This document shows positions 9,984 to 21,385 of a stretch of DNA of 64,000 nt, in pieces. How positions within the stretch are numbered: position 1 is the first letter of the stretch; each line of letters opens with the position of its first letter. Made by a program: the position numbers and the translations under genes. This DNA is from Silybum marianum. Taxonomy: Eukaryota; Streptophyta; Magnoliopsida; Asterales; Asteraceae. The notes under the pieces are model-generated. The model had not been told where the DNA came from, searched no databases, and worked only from the letters and a program-made list of their open reading frames with translations. The stretch spans positions 11,574,001 to 11,638,000 of the forward strand of contig CM072531.1 of assembly GCA_036898165.1 (NCBI GenBank), given 5' to 3'.

Positions 9984-11940
9984 TTGGGCTATTCTCTGAC
10001 CTCAAAAGCCTTCACAGTATTTAATCTTAGAACCAAGACAGTCATGGAAAGCATCAACATCGATATTGATGTCCAAGAACATTTGACTTCAGATTATTCT
10101 AATTCAGAACTCAAGCTAAACAATGTAACTTCTGACTATCTCTCCTGCTCCAGAGAATCCGAGATTATTGCTATATCCGAAGAATTCCTTGGAGAAGAAA
10201 TTCCCTCTGATGAAGCAGAAGTCCACAAGCCAATCTATTGAGGTACCCAAGCTTCTGGAATTACCATTTCAGGTCCCTCTATATCCACAAGTACAAATTA
10301 ATGTCCAGAGGAATCTCTGTCTCCTCCAGACGCAGAGAGCTCAACTCATAATTCAATATCCTATGTGCCTTTATTTGAGGGGGAGAAATTAGGCTCCTAT
10401 CCTGAAGGTGAACTTCAAATTCCAGAAGAGACTTTATGAGAACCAGAAGTTGAAATTTAACCTCCACAAGTCTCCCAGACTCGCATGAAAAGTTGGACAA
10501 AAGCTCACTCAGCTGATCAAATAATTGGTGACCCTTCTGAAGGTGTCAAAACCAGATCTGCCACCACATATGAAGCTTTCTTTGTAAGTTTATTAAGTAT
10601 GGTAGAACCAAAAAGACGCCATGAAGCTCTATAAGACCCCAGCTGGATCGATGCAATGCAAGAAGAGATTCTGTTATTTGACAGAAACAAGATATGGAAG
10701 CTTGTACCATTACCAAAAGACAAAACAACAATTGTATAAAGTGGGTCTTCAGAAACAAGATAGATGAAAATGGAACTGTGGTCAGAAACAAACCCAGGCT
10801 TGTGGCAAAGGGTTACTACCAAGAAGAAGGCATTGATTATGATGAAACCTTTTCTCATATAGCAAGGCTAGAAGCAATTCGATTGTTTTTAGCCTTCTCT
10901 GCATACAAGGATTTCAAAGTCTATCAAATGGATGTAAAATGTGCCTTTCTAAATGATAAGCTTAAAGAAGAAGTATACGTCCAGCAACCCCCTGTTTCGA
11001 AAGTGCTAATCATCCAGACTATGTCTATCTTTTAGACAAAGCTTTGTATGGATTAAAGCAAGCTCCTCGAGCCTGGTATGAACGATTATCAAAGTTTCTG
11101 GTCGATAACAAATATGAAAATGGTAGAATCGATACCACTCTGTTCATCAAAAGGTACCAAAGTGAGTTGACCATGGTTCAAATGTATGTGGATGACATTA
11201 TATTTGGTTCTACTAATCAAGAAAAAGTAGGTTTGTTTTCGAAATTGATTGAAAGTGAATTTGAAATGAGCATGATGGGAAAACTAAACTTCTTCCTAGA
11301 ATGTTTCTGACATTGTAAAGAAATACAAACTTCACAATTCAACAACTATGAAAACACCAATTTCACCAAATTCTAAACTTGACTATGATCCCTCTAGGAA
11401 ACAAGTAGATGTTAAGAATTAAAGAGGTATGATTGGATCTCTTCCGTACTTAACTGCAAGTAGACCAAAGCGTTCTGTCTGGGCCTCTGGTATCCAAAGC
11501 GTTCTGGATTTGATTTAACTGCTTATACTGACTCATATCATGCAGGATGTTAATTAGACAGGAAAAGCACCTCTGGAATCTGCCAACTTCTAGGGAACAG
11601 ACTAATAAGTTGAACATCCAAGAAGTAGAATATGTTGCTGCTGCAAGCTGTTGTTCACAAGTTATTTGGATGAAGATACAACTTAGACATTATGGCCTTG
11701 TAAATGATAAAATTCCCATCCTGTGTGATTCAGAAACTACAATATCCATCACAGAGTCCGCAGCAACACTCAAAAACCAAGCACATTGATGTCAGGTATC
11801 ATTTCATAAAGGATCATGTGGGAAATGGTACAATTGAGATGTACTTTGTCTCCACTAATTACCAACTTGCTGATATTTTTACAAGGGGGAGCAAACACTC
11901 ATGCATAATTCAAGGGGGGGAAATTTCAATTTATGTATAA
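9984..11940 (+). pseudogene. C2 linker, reverse transcriptase and RNase H, copy 1
   Basis: The integrase tail/linker (NVTSDYLS, about 10126-10150) leads to RT from about 10540. RT has KWVFRNK, RNKPRLVAKGY, EGIDYDETFSH, MDVKCAFLN and YGLKQAPRAWYERL. The catalytic YVDDI is intact at 11185-11199. RNase H shows EYVAAASCCSQVIWMK and KHIDVRYHFIKDH. Frameshifts occur near 10740, 11000-11040 and 11310. About 120 bp of the RT/RNase H connection is missing near 11465, and the scar carries a 13-bp direct repeat. RT and RNase H would copy element RNA into cDNA; this copy is dead. Confidence 0.85.
11883..11923 (+). other. Two purine tracts after C2 RNase H, copy 1
   Basis: AAGGGGGAGC (near 11884) and AAGGGGGGGAAA (near 11912) resemble polypurine tracts but lie 9 kb from the 3' LTR. 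Confidence 0.6.
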
Positions 11941-12017
11941 AAAAACTAAACTATTGAATCTTCCTGAATCATTCATAAAAAGAAGCCAAACTATTGAATC
12001 TTCCTGAATCATTCATA

Positions 12018-13414
12018 ATGGTAAACGGAACTCTTGAGCCAAATCCTGCCCTTGAACAGAACGCAACTTCTGATGTCCTGGTTGACTTTCTGGACATGTT
12101 AGGCTACAACAAAGAAATCACTAGAGTCTCAGAATTCAAGCGACAATCCCTTTCCCAAATGTGGAATGTTCTGGTCTCAATAAAATCCTCACATGCAAGA
12201 TCGGATCGATGGATCAGGCAACACGAATATCATCACAATGATGTATGGTATGTTCTTCAACCGTCCTCAAGACTATACTGATCTTCTGTTTCAAGAGATG
12301 CATGGTGTTGTACACAACAAGGATCGTTTTCTGAAGAGGAACAAACCTCTACCAACGTTGATGTTCCCGCGCTTTTTGGCCCTGTTCATACAAGGAGCCT
12401 TATCAAAATGGAACATCCCATGCCTACAACCATTTCGCAAGATCTATACCATGAAGACTCACCGACCAACAATCCACAAGGATGGATAAAGAAAGCAACG
12501 CGAGCTCTCAAGGTACATGCTTAACCTTATTCCTTCAACCTCTTCTACCCTCCAATCTTATAGGGACCCTTGGTAATATTAGAACAGAGGTTACCTACCC
12601 TAGAGTTTTTAGAATCCATATTAGTGAGTGAGGGGTCGAGCTAGGCTGAGTTTGAAAATAATCAAAGTGACAATCAGAGAGATTCTACCCATGCCGAGCG
12701 TTAATTAAAAGAATGTATAGAAGATGTCCAAAGGGACACAACTAAGAGAATCCAACCGGGTCCAACCAGAGTTAACACATCTACTAGGGTTGATGCCAAC
12801 ACAACAATACCTGTTATAAAAGGATTTGAGCTCAGTCCAAACCCAAACTCTGAAACTAACCGATCAGAGGCCATCTCAAATGCCTCTGAATCATGCACAT
12901 TCGGGGAAGCCTCCTCATCATCTTCCTCCCAAAAGGATGATGATGCAAACATAAGAGTTCCTTCTTCCCAGAACAAGCCACCCTCTCAACACAATGTCAA
13001 TGCCTCTGTGGCTGATGATATACACTGGATGGCAGTTGGGACGTCCATGGTAACTTCCAATCCAGAAGCCAATGAAATCCCATCAGACGGATTATGGCAA
13101 CAGAACACACATCGTACCTCAAATTTCAATTTATTCAAAGGTACGCACATCACTGTTGACTCTCCACCCTCTGATGATGGAGATCAAGTCAATGTGATCA
13201 GAACATTCGAAGAGGAGTCTCCTAGGAGTCCTCCAAGACAGGACGGAAGTCTATCGCACTCAACGTACAGACAGTTGTGAATGAGGGCCCCTTTGAACGC
13301 GAGTGTCATGAGGCTTCATGTGTTGGAGATGAATCGGTTACCGTTGCACCTGAATTTGTCACAAATGTTGTGTTTCAAGTATTCTTGACTAAATGAAGTG
13401 ATCCATGGCAGATC
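12018..13414 (+). pseudogene. C2 post-pol reading frame, N-terminal part, copy 1
   Basis: The ATG at 12018 gives MVNGTLEPNPALEQ. A 40-bp duplication lies just upstream (11948-12018). A block with NRPQDYTDLLFQEM and MFPRFLALFIQGAL (about 12260-12400) matches the C5 post-pol frame (YDYASLIFEEL ... PFQRFFQTLIKGA). A Ser/Asn-rich region follows with frame changes. The frame is cut at the duplication junction, where it runs into protease (chimeric frame at 13405-13608). No enzyme domain is recognised. The position after RNase H is that of the so-called env-like frame of SIRE elements; its function is unknown. Confidence 0.65.
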
Positions 13415-14184
13415 AAAACCAGAAGAAAAAGGGTAAACCAGAAGCATCTGGAAAACCTGCAAGTTCTTCTGGGTATCTAAATCTCTCTGATTCTGTATTG
13501 CAGAAACAGCGTGTGCACATCTGGTATCTTGACTCTGGATGCTCGAGGCACATGACTGGTACAAGAAACTTACTCTCCATGTTTAAAGATAAACCAGTTG
13601 AGCAGTAACGTTTAGAGACAACGGAAAGGGTCAAATAAAGGGTTATGGTACTCTTCAAGAAGGAAACGTAACCTTATCCAAGGTTGCCCGCATTTCTGGT
13701 CTAAAACATAATCTTCTTAGTGTAAGTCAACTATGTGATGCTAAAATGTATGTTGTGTTAGATGAAAAGCATTGTTACTTACTATCCAAGGAAGGTCAAG
13801 AGCTATGGAGAGCTGACAGAAAAGGTAACCTATATATGATGAACTTCACTTCCAAAAATGGTACAGTAACCCTCTATATTATCTCCAAGAAGAATGAAGT
13901 AGCTTGGCTCTGGTATCACAAGATATCTCATCTAAATTTCAGAATCTTGAAATGCTTGTGAAACATAACCTGGTTGAGGGCCTCCCAGAGGTTCACTTCC
14001 AGAAGGATCATCTCTGCCCTGCTTGTGAGATGGGAAAAATAAAAAGAGCTTCCCACAAAACAAAGAGTGTAACACCTTAGGCAGATCCAATATCGGCCGT
14101 GGAGAGGAGTGATGCTGGGTTCATAAGTAAACCTTAGCCTTCCTAAACACAACGCGTTTTGGGGCCACACGCAAGGCAGATTCT

Positions 14185-14263
14185 TGGAAATCTGTGGTTA
14201 AGCGTGCTTGGGTGGGAGTAGTACCAAGATGGGTGACCCCCTGGGAACTCCTCGCCAGGTCGC
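14185..14263 (+). other. 5S-rRNA-like segment in Cassandra LTR1, copy 2
   Basis: Same block as in copy 1, but with CCCCCTGGGAACTCCTCG, closer to the 5S consensus (CTCCTGGGAAGTCCTCG) than the copy 1 sequence. Confidence 0.8.
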
Positions 14264-14530
14264 CAAAAACAAATCCGTGCGGCTTAGGCCAAAGTAGACA
14301 ATATTGTGTCGTGGTAAGGATGGGTGTTACAAATGGTATTAGAGCCGCTTCTGTGTCGTTCGGGATGTGGGGAAAACCTCATCGAGGACGATGAGTCCCT
14401 AAGGCGGGGTGTTTGTAACACCTTAGGCAGATCCCATATCGGCCGTGGACAGGAGTGATGCTGGGTTCATAAGTAAAACTTGGCCTTCCTAAACACAACG
14501 GGTTTTGGGGCCACACGCAAGGCAGGTTCT

Positions 14531-14610
14531 TGGAACTCTGTGGTTAAACGCGCTTGGGTGGGAGTAGTACCAGGATGGGTGATCCCCTGGGAAGTCCTCG
14601 CCAGGTTGCC
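14531..14610 (+). other. 5S-rRNA-like segment in Cassandra LTR2, copy 2
   Basis: Essentially identical to the LTR2 block of copy 1. It retains the internal promoter-like GGTTAAACGCGCTTGGG and AGGATGGGTGA. Confidence 0.8.
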
Positions 14611-15258
14611 AGGAGGGGTGTTACATCATTCTTGTACTAGACCTCTACAATTGCTACACGTTGACCTCTGTGGTCCCATTGCAGTGTAAATTCTCTTTGG
14701 AAAGAAATAAATTCTTGTGATAATTGATGAATATTCCAGGTACACTTGGCTTGCTTTTGTTAGACAGAAGTCAGAAGTCCCAGTTGTTTTAATTAACATG
14801 ATGAAGAGGATACAGGGCTTCTGCCACGCCAACCTGACACGACACGACACGTTCGCCAGGTCTAGTAGTTGAGAAGTGACAATAGTACTGAGTTCGAGAA
14901 AGCCAAAGTTGATGAGTATCTAACCCATGAAGGAGTCTCTCAAAACTTCTCAGCTGCACGTACCCCTCAACAAAATGGTGAGGTGGAATGAAGAAATCGC
15001 ACATTAGTCAAAGCAGCAAGAACAATGCTTGCAGCTTTTGAATTACCCACACATTTCTGGGCTGCGGCTGTCTCTACTACTTGTTTTACACAAAATAGAT
15101 CTATAATTGTCAAGAGACATCTCAAAACTTCTTATGAGCTTATAAATAATAGATAACCTACAGTTAAATTCTTACACATTTTTGGCTGTAGGTGCTTTAT
15201 TCTGAATAATCATGACACACTAAGAAAATTCGACAAGAAATCTGATGAACATAAATTT

Positions 15259-17217
15259 TTGGGCTATTCTCTGACCTCAAAAGCCTTCACAGTATTTAAT
15301 CTTAGAATCAAGACAGTCATGGAAAGCATCAATATCGATATTGATGTCCAAGAACATTTGACTTCAGATTATTCTAATTCAGAACTCAAGCTAAACAATG
15401 TAACTTCTGACTATCTCTCCTGCTCCAGAGAATCCGAGATTATTGCTATATCCGAAGAATTCCTTGGAGAAGAAATTCCCTCTAAAGAAGCAGAAGTCCA
15501 CAAGCCAATCTATTGAGGTACCCAAGCTTCTGGAATTACCATTTCAGGTCCCTCTATATCCACAAGTACAAATTAATGTCCAGAGGAATCTCTGTCTCCT
15601 CCAGACGCAGAGAGCTCAACTCATAATTCAATATCCTCTGTGCCTTTATTTGAGGGGGAGAAATTAGGCTCCTATCCTGAAGGTGAACTTCAAATTCCAG
15701 AAGAGACTTTATGAGAACCAGAAGTTGAAATTTAACCTCCACAAGTCTCCCAGACTCGCATGAAAAGTTGGACAAAAGCTCACTTAGCTGATCAAATAAT
15801 TGGTGACCCTTCTGAAGGTGTCAAAACCAGATCTGCCACCACATATGAAGCTTTCTTTGTAAGTTTATTAAGTATGGTAGAACCAAAAAGACGCCATGAA
15901 GCTCTATAAGACCCCAGCTGGATCGATGCAATGCAAGAAGAGCTTCTGTTATTTGACAGAAACAAGATATGGAAGCTTGTACCATTACCAAAAGACAAAA
16001 CAACAATTGTACAAAGTGGGTCTTCAGAAACAAGATAGATGAAAATGGAACTGTGGTCAGAAACAAACCCAGGCTTGTGGCAAAGGGTTACTACCAAGAA
16101 GAAGGCATTGATTATGATGAAACCTTTTCTCATATAGCAAGGCTAGAAGCAATTCGATTGTTTTTAGCCTTCTCTGCATACAACGATTTCAAAGTCTATC
16201 AAATGGATGTAAAATGTGCCTTTCTAAATGTCAAGCTTAAAGAAGAAGTATACGTCCAGCAACCCCCTGTTTTGAAAGTGCTAATCATCCAGACTATGTC
16301 TATCTTTTAGACAAAGCTTTGTATGGATTAAAGCAAGCTCCTCGAGCCTGGTATGAACGATTATCAAAGTTTCTGGTCGATAACAAATATGAAAATGGTA
16401 GAATCGATACCACTCTGTTCATCAAAAGGTACCAAAGTGAGTTGACCATGGTTCAAATGTATGTGGATGACATTATATTTGGTTATACTAATCAAGAAAA
16501 AGTAGGTTTGTTTTCGAAATTGATTGAAAGTGAATTTGAAATGAGCATGATGGGAGAACTAAACTTCTTCCTAGAATGTTTCTGACATTGTAAAGAAATA
16601 CAAACTTCACAATTCAACAACTATGAAAACACCAATTTCACCAAATTCTAAACTTGACTATGATCCCTCTAGGAAACAAGTAGATGTTAAGAATTAAAGA
16701 GGTATGATTGGATCTCTTCCGTACTTAACTGCAAGTAGACCAAAGCGTTCTGTCTGGGCCTCTGGTATCCAAAGCGTTCTGGATTTGATTTAACTGCTTA
16801 TACTGACTCATATCATGCAGGATGTTAATTAGACAGGAAAAGCACCTCTGGAATCTGCCAACTTCTAGGGAACAGACTAATAAGTTGAACATCCAAGAAG
16901 TAGAATATGTTGCTGCTGCAAGCTGTTGTTCACAAGTTATTTGGATGAAGATACAACTTAGACATTATGGCCTTGTAAATGATAAAATTCCCATCCTGTG
17001 TGATTCAGAAACTACAATATCCATCACAGAGAGTCCAGTGCAACACTCAAAAACCAAGCACATTGATGCCAGGTATCATTTCATAAAGGATCATGTGGGA
17101 AATGGTACAATTGAGATGTACTTTGTCTCCACTAATTACCAACTTGCTGATATTTTTACAAGGGGGAGCAAACACTCATGCATAATTCAAGGGGGGGAAA
17201 TTTCAATTTATGTATAA
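15259..17217 (+). pseudogene. C2 linker, reverse transcriptase and RNase H, copy 2
   Basis: Counterpart of 9984-11940, with YVDDI at 16460-16474. It differs at scattered sites (for example the FLNVKL and GYTNQ changes). RNase H is a little longer open (16822-17217) because the SPVQHSKTKHID stretch keeps frame here. The same deletion with a 13-bp repeat is present near 16740-16781. Confidence 0.85.
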
Positions 17218-17294
17218 AAAAACTAAACTATTGAATCTTCCTGAATCATTCATAAAAAGAAGCCAAACTATTGAATCTTCCTGAATCATTCATA

Positions 17295-20200
17295 ATGGTA
17301 AACGGAACTCTTGAGCCAAATCCTGCCCTTGAACAGAACGCAACTTCTGATGTCCTGGTTGACTTTCTGGACATGTTAGGCTACAACAAAGAAATCACTA
17401 GAGTCTCAGAATTCAAGCGACAATCCCTTTCCCAAATGTGGAATGTTCTGGTCTCAATAAAATCCTCACATGCAAGATCGGATCGATGGATCAGGCAACA
17501 CGAATATCATCACAATGATGTATGGTATGTTCTTTAACCGTCCTCAAGACTACACTGATCTTCTGTTTCAAGAGATGCATGGTGTTGTACACAACAAGGA
17601 TCGTTTTCTGAAGAGGAACAAACCTCTACCAGCGTTGATGTTCCCGCGCTTTTTGGCCCTGTTCATACAAGGAGCCTTATCAAAATGGAACATCCCATGC
17701 CTACAACCATTTCGCAAGATCTATACCATGAAGACTCACCGACCAACAATCCACAAGGATGGATAAAGAAAGCAACGCGAGCTCTCAAGGTACATGTTGA
17801 ACCTTATTCCTTCAACCTCTTCTACCCTCCAATCTTATAGGGACCCTTGGTAATATTAGAACAGAGGTTACCTACCCTAGAGTTTTTAGAATCCATATTA
17901 GTGAGTGAGCGGTCGAGTTAGGCTGAGTTTGAAAATAATCAAAGTGACAATCAGAGAGATTCTACCCATGCCGAGCGTTAGTTAAAAGAAAGTATAGAAG
18001 ATGTCCAAAGGGACACAACTAAGAGAATCCAACAGGGTCCAACCAGAGTTAACACATCTACTAGGGTTGATGCCAACACAACAATACTTGTTATAAAAGG
18101 ACTTGAGCTCAGTCCAAACCCAAACTCTGAAACTAACTGATCAGAGGCCATCTCAAATGCCTCTGAATCATGCACATTCGGGGAAGCCTCCTCATCATCT
18201 TCCTCCCAAAAGGATGATGATGCAAACATAAGAGTTCCTTCTTCCCAGAACAAGCCACCCTCTCAACACAATGTCAATGCCTCTGTGGCTGATGATATAC
18301 ACTGGATGGCAGTTGGGACGTCCATGGTAACTTCCAATCCAGAAGCCAATGAAATCCCATCAGAGGGATTATGGCAACAGAACACACATCGTACCTCAAA
18401 TTTCAATTTATTCAAAGGTACGCACATCACTGTTGACTCTCCACCCTCTGATGATGGAGATCAAGTCAATGTGATCAGAACATTCGAAGAGGAGTCTCCT
18501 AGGAGTCCTCGAAGACAGGATGGAAGTCCATCGCACTCGACGTACAGACAGTTGTGAATGAGGGCCCCTTTGAACGCGAGTGTCATGAGGCTTCATGTGT
18601 TGGAGATGAATCGGTTACCCTTGCACCTGAATTTGTCACAAATGTTGTGTTTCAAGTATTCTTGACTAAATGAAGTGATCCATGGCAGATCAAAAACAAG
18701 ACGTAGAAACTAGTAATTCCAACTTCAATGCAGAGCAAACACATGTGAACTTCTCATTGTATGAAATAACAAAACACTCAGAAGGAGCACACCCAAAAGT
18801 TGGATCAGATTAAGAACTTCTTAATCACTGCCCATGTCACCCAAAGAAATTTATCAATTTAGCAGTTTCAGAAGTATGAAAGCAATCTTAAGTCGAATGC
18901 AGAAGCCGTTTCCAAGATTCCCTTTGAACTTCCAACACCTCCGGCTACTATCTCTACAGAAGAATTTGGTATATTTGCCGCTAACATAAAGAAGCTACTT
19001 GATACCGTCGTTCCTTCAGAACCTTCTACATCCTCTGGCATGATCACCAAATCTGGCTTGGCAACCTTTTAGAAGCTCATACTTGAAAATGTTCAACAAT
19101 GTCAATGCAAAGTTAGTTTCAAGAATCACACCGCCCTAATAGCTGAACTTACCCAGAAGGTATCTGCCTTAGATACCTCTGTGAATACACTCACTACAGC
19201 CGTAAACTAAATCGCTGCGCACAATGATTCAAGAAAGAAAACTAAGAAAGACAGAGCCTGTAAAAAGGCTGAACTAAGAGAAAGAGATATGAGGATCATG
19301 ATCCAAATGTTGCTGTTCCTCAGAAGGGGGAGAAAAGGCATAAGGCTATGGGATCAACCTCTGAACAGACTCAAGATCAACCTTCTTCACAACCACCACA
19401 ACAACAACCCACAGAGAAACCCACTGAGCAAGAACAACCACAAGAAAATCCTCCAATTGTCAATCAAGAAAATCCAATAGACGCAACTCCTTTAGCAATG
19501 CATCCTTTATCAAGAGACCCAGAAGTTGCAAGGTTTATCCTTGGTCTTGAAAGAACCATAATTCCAATTCCCAAAAGATCAAGGAATACAACCACAAGAA
19601 CCAGAGCCTCTAACCAACCATCAGCTTCAACTTCTGAACTCAATGTACAAATCAATACTTCAAAAGTGAACACAGCAAAAGCTCCAATTGCTGAAAATCC
19701 TATCTCTGAAATCCCAACCTCTTCTACAATTCAAGAGACCACCTCTGTTCCTATAATAAACATCCTAGAAGGTCCCAGTACTAAAATTCCAGCCTCTGCA
19801 AATCTAGAAGCTAATCAACCCCCACCAGAGGAAACTATCACAGAAACTCAAACTGAAATGGAATTACAAGATAAAACTCTTACTGAATCTGAAAGAATGT
19901 TAAGAAGGATTGCTGCCAAAAGAAATATGGATTCAGTGCAAATCCAAAGAATTTCTCCTTCTCAAACTTCTGCATCCAGAGAAATTGCCTTCAGTTACTT
20001 ATATACTGAAAGAGAAGAGAGGGTTGCATTAATCCTGCCTAACTATGCTCAACATTCCACTACAGATGATAAAGCCAAGGCTAGATTCTCGAGACATAGA
20101 CAAGACAGAAAATAGGTTGTTTCCTCTTCACCTATTAGAGAGATCACTAGAGTTAAAAATAAGAGATTTGAAAACACATACAGTTACTACAATATTTATC

Positions 20201-20736
20201 AATTGGGATGAGTCAATAAACATATATGTTATTTCTGTGACAACGATTTACTTTCTCTGAATGCTTCTGATCTAATACCTATAGGAAGGTACATGAAGCA
20301 AAGGAAGGAGTTGAGTTCAGATGAAAAGATTGCCTACTGCAGGATTTTGGAATGCATGGACGCCTTTGTCAAGTACAGATCTAAGGTTGACATTCAAATC
20401 GGATTTGAAAGAGGTGTTGATAAGTTGTGTATTACTGCCCTTAATGAAGAATTATAGAATGTTCAATCCCTAAAAGTTGTTGAAACCGAACAAGGAGTGG
20501 TATTCAGAAGACCAAGAACGAGGAAATTCTTCAGAATCAAGGAGGTCTTCAAATACTCAGAAAGGATGTTAAACGTGCTCAGAGGATTGATTGTCGCTAA
20601 GAAAGAAGATATTAATATCGATATCAGAATAGCTGCATAAGATATGGAAAGACATATTGAAGGAGTTATAAAGTTGAGGGAGATCACAAATCAGTTTTAT
20701 AAAGTGATCAGTGGGCATCCTCAGGTTCCATTTTAA
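17295..20736 (+). pseudogene. C2 post-pol reading frame, copy 2 and full 3' part
   Basis: Begins MVNGTLEPNP as in copy 1 and runs past the duplication end (18691) into unique sequence. After MADQ it has a helical, heptad-like part with TALIAELTQKVSALDTSV (about 19130-19200) and an open Pro/Gln/Thr-rich part (19348-20115, 255 codons: QPPQQQPTEKPTEQEQP). It ends in a C-terminal block FFRIKEVFKYSERMLNVLRG (about 20530) that resembles the C-termini of the C3, C4 and C5 frames. TAA is at 20734-20736. Internal stops occur near 18810, 19070, 19208, 20457 and 20638. Function unknown. The layout is an N-terminal fold, coiled coil, disordered linker and helical C-terminal domain. Confidence 0.6.
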
Positions 20737-20837
20737 TTTTTTCTCTCTGTATTTCTTGTATTTGAACTTTTTGTAATGAAATGTAATTTTTACTTTGTTC
20801 TTTCACTTTTTCTAGCCATTGTTCTAATTTCATACAT

Positions 20838-20847
20838 AGGGGGAGAT
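20838..20847 (+). other. C2 polypurine tract
   Basis: AGGGGGAGAT directly before the 3' LTR start TGTTATAATT. It is the plus-strand primer site in reverse transcription. Confidence 0.9.
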
Positions 20848-21384
20848 TGTTATAATTAATGTAGAAGTGTGGATCAGAACTTACATTGAAGAACAAAGTT
20901 GAACTCTCCAGAAGCAAGTATATTCATAGGAAAGTCACTTCAGAAGGTGTAATTCAGAAACTATTTTGGCAATCCAGAAGATTGCGCATCTTCAGGATAT
21001 TACTTTATGAATTACACGTGACATAATGACGTGGCCAGTCATGCTTCTCGTGCATAACAGAATTTGTTTGAAGACTTGCTTACTTGTCAATATGTGATAG
21101 GCCAACGGCTTGACTCTCTTATTTGTAAGCGTATAAATAGAAGCGGTTATCACTATATTAGATCTCGATAGAAATTGGAGAGAAATCTTGAGAGTAATTT
21201 GTATTAACGTATTGTAATCATCGGCACCTTGAGTGAAATACAAATTACCATTGATCTTCATATTATTCTTCCTTTACTGTTTACAATTCTAGTTTATAGT
21301 TGATTATTTTGCTTCCGCTCACTACTCTTACTATCTGTGTTTAATCAACTTTATCTGAGTATACAAGGGATCTGGGTTCCAACA
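20848..21384 (+). repeat. C2 3' LTR (537 bp)
   Basis: Begins TGTTATAATT after the PPT and ends GGGTTCCAACA. TATAAATAG is at 21132-21140. It matches the truncated 5' LTR at 4454-4876. C1 gag resumes after 21384. Confidence 0.92.
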
Positions 21385-21385
21385 A

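Larger units (their letters stand above)
8141..9990 (+). pseudogene. C2 protease-integrase, copy 1
   Basis: The aspartic protease motif WYLDSGCSRHMTG has its DSG intact at 8257-8265. It is followed by the gag-pre-integrase segment HNLLSVSQLCDA and the zinc-binding region WLWYHKISHLNF ... LCPACEMGK of integrase. The frame is then broken by the Cassandra insertion (8794-9351) and resumes with LHVDLCGP. A stop lies at about 8332. About 40 bp of foreign sequence at 9549-9590 replaces the stretch before the second catalytic Asp. The RTPQQNG.V segment is recognisable near 9683, with the glutamate region damaged. It would encode polyprotein processing and cDNA integration but cannot be functional. 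Confidence 0.8.
8141..13414 (+). repeat. C2 tandem duplication, unit 1 (5274 bp)
   Basis: Repeated as unit 2 at 13415-18691. It starts at AAAACCAGAAG (8141) and ends at GGCAGATC (13414). The junction shares AAAA with both outer edges. The unit covers protease, integrase (with Cassandra), RT, RNase H and the start of the post-pol frame. Confidence 0.95.
14068..14625 (+). mobile_element. Cassandra-type TRIM in C2 integrase, copy 2
   Basis: LTR1 is 14068-14331 (264 bp), with intact TGTAACACC and TGTTACA ends. The primer site follows at 14332. LTR2 is 14414-14625 (212 bp). It is the better-preserved copy. The flanks are CAAAGAG and TCATTC, with no duplicated pentamer. In C7 the uninterrupted sequence reads AAAGAGTGATCATTC. 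Confidence 0.88.
13415..15264 (+). pseudogene. C2 protease-integrase, copy 2
   Basis: Second copy of 8141-9990 with the same lesions: protease DSG intact at 13531-13539, a stop near 13606, Cassandra at 14068-14625 and the 40-bp filler at about 14823-14864. The shared lesions show that the damage predates the duplication. Confidence 0.8.
13415..18691 (+). repeat. C2 tandem duplication, unit 2 (5277 bp)
   Basis: Copy of unit 1. About 50 differences were noted by eye, plus small indels that move the offset from 5274 to 5277. Unit 2 keeps GAGAGTCCAGTGCAAC near 17030 where unit 1 is changed. After its end the post-pol frame continues with unique sequence. Confidence 0.95.
4454..21384 (+). mobile_element. 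C2: Ty1/copia SIRE-like element with a duplicated pol
   Basis: Order on the + strand: 5'-truncated LTR, PBS, leader, gag, then two copies of protease-integrase-RT-RNase H-post-pol start, the rest of the post-pol frame, PPT and full 3' LTR. It lies inside C1 gag. It is about 16.9 kb, of which 5.27 kb is the extra pol copy and about 1.1 kb is two Cassandra insertions. The LTRs differ at roughly 8% of aligned positions by eye, so the insertion is old. All coding regions carry stops. Confidence 0.85.

Noticed and set aside
8141..18691. Assembly artefact creating the duplicated pol
   Set aside because: About 50 scattered base differences and small indels separate the two units, which a collapsed or duplicated contig would not show.
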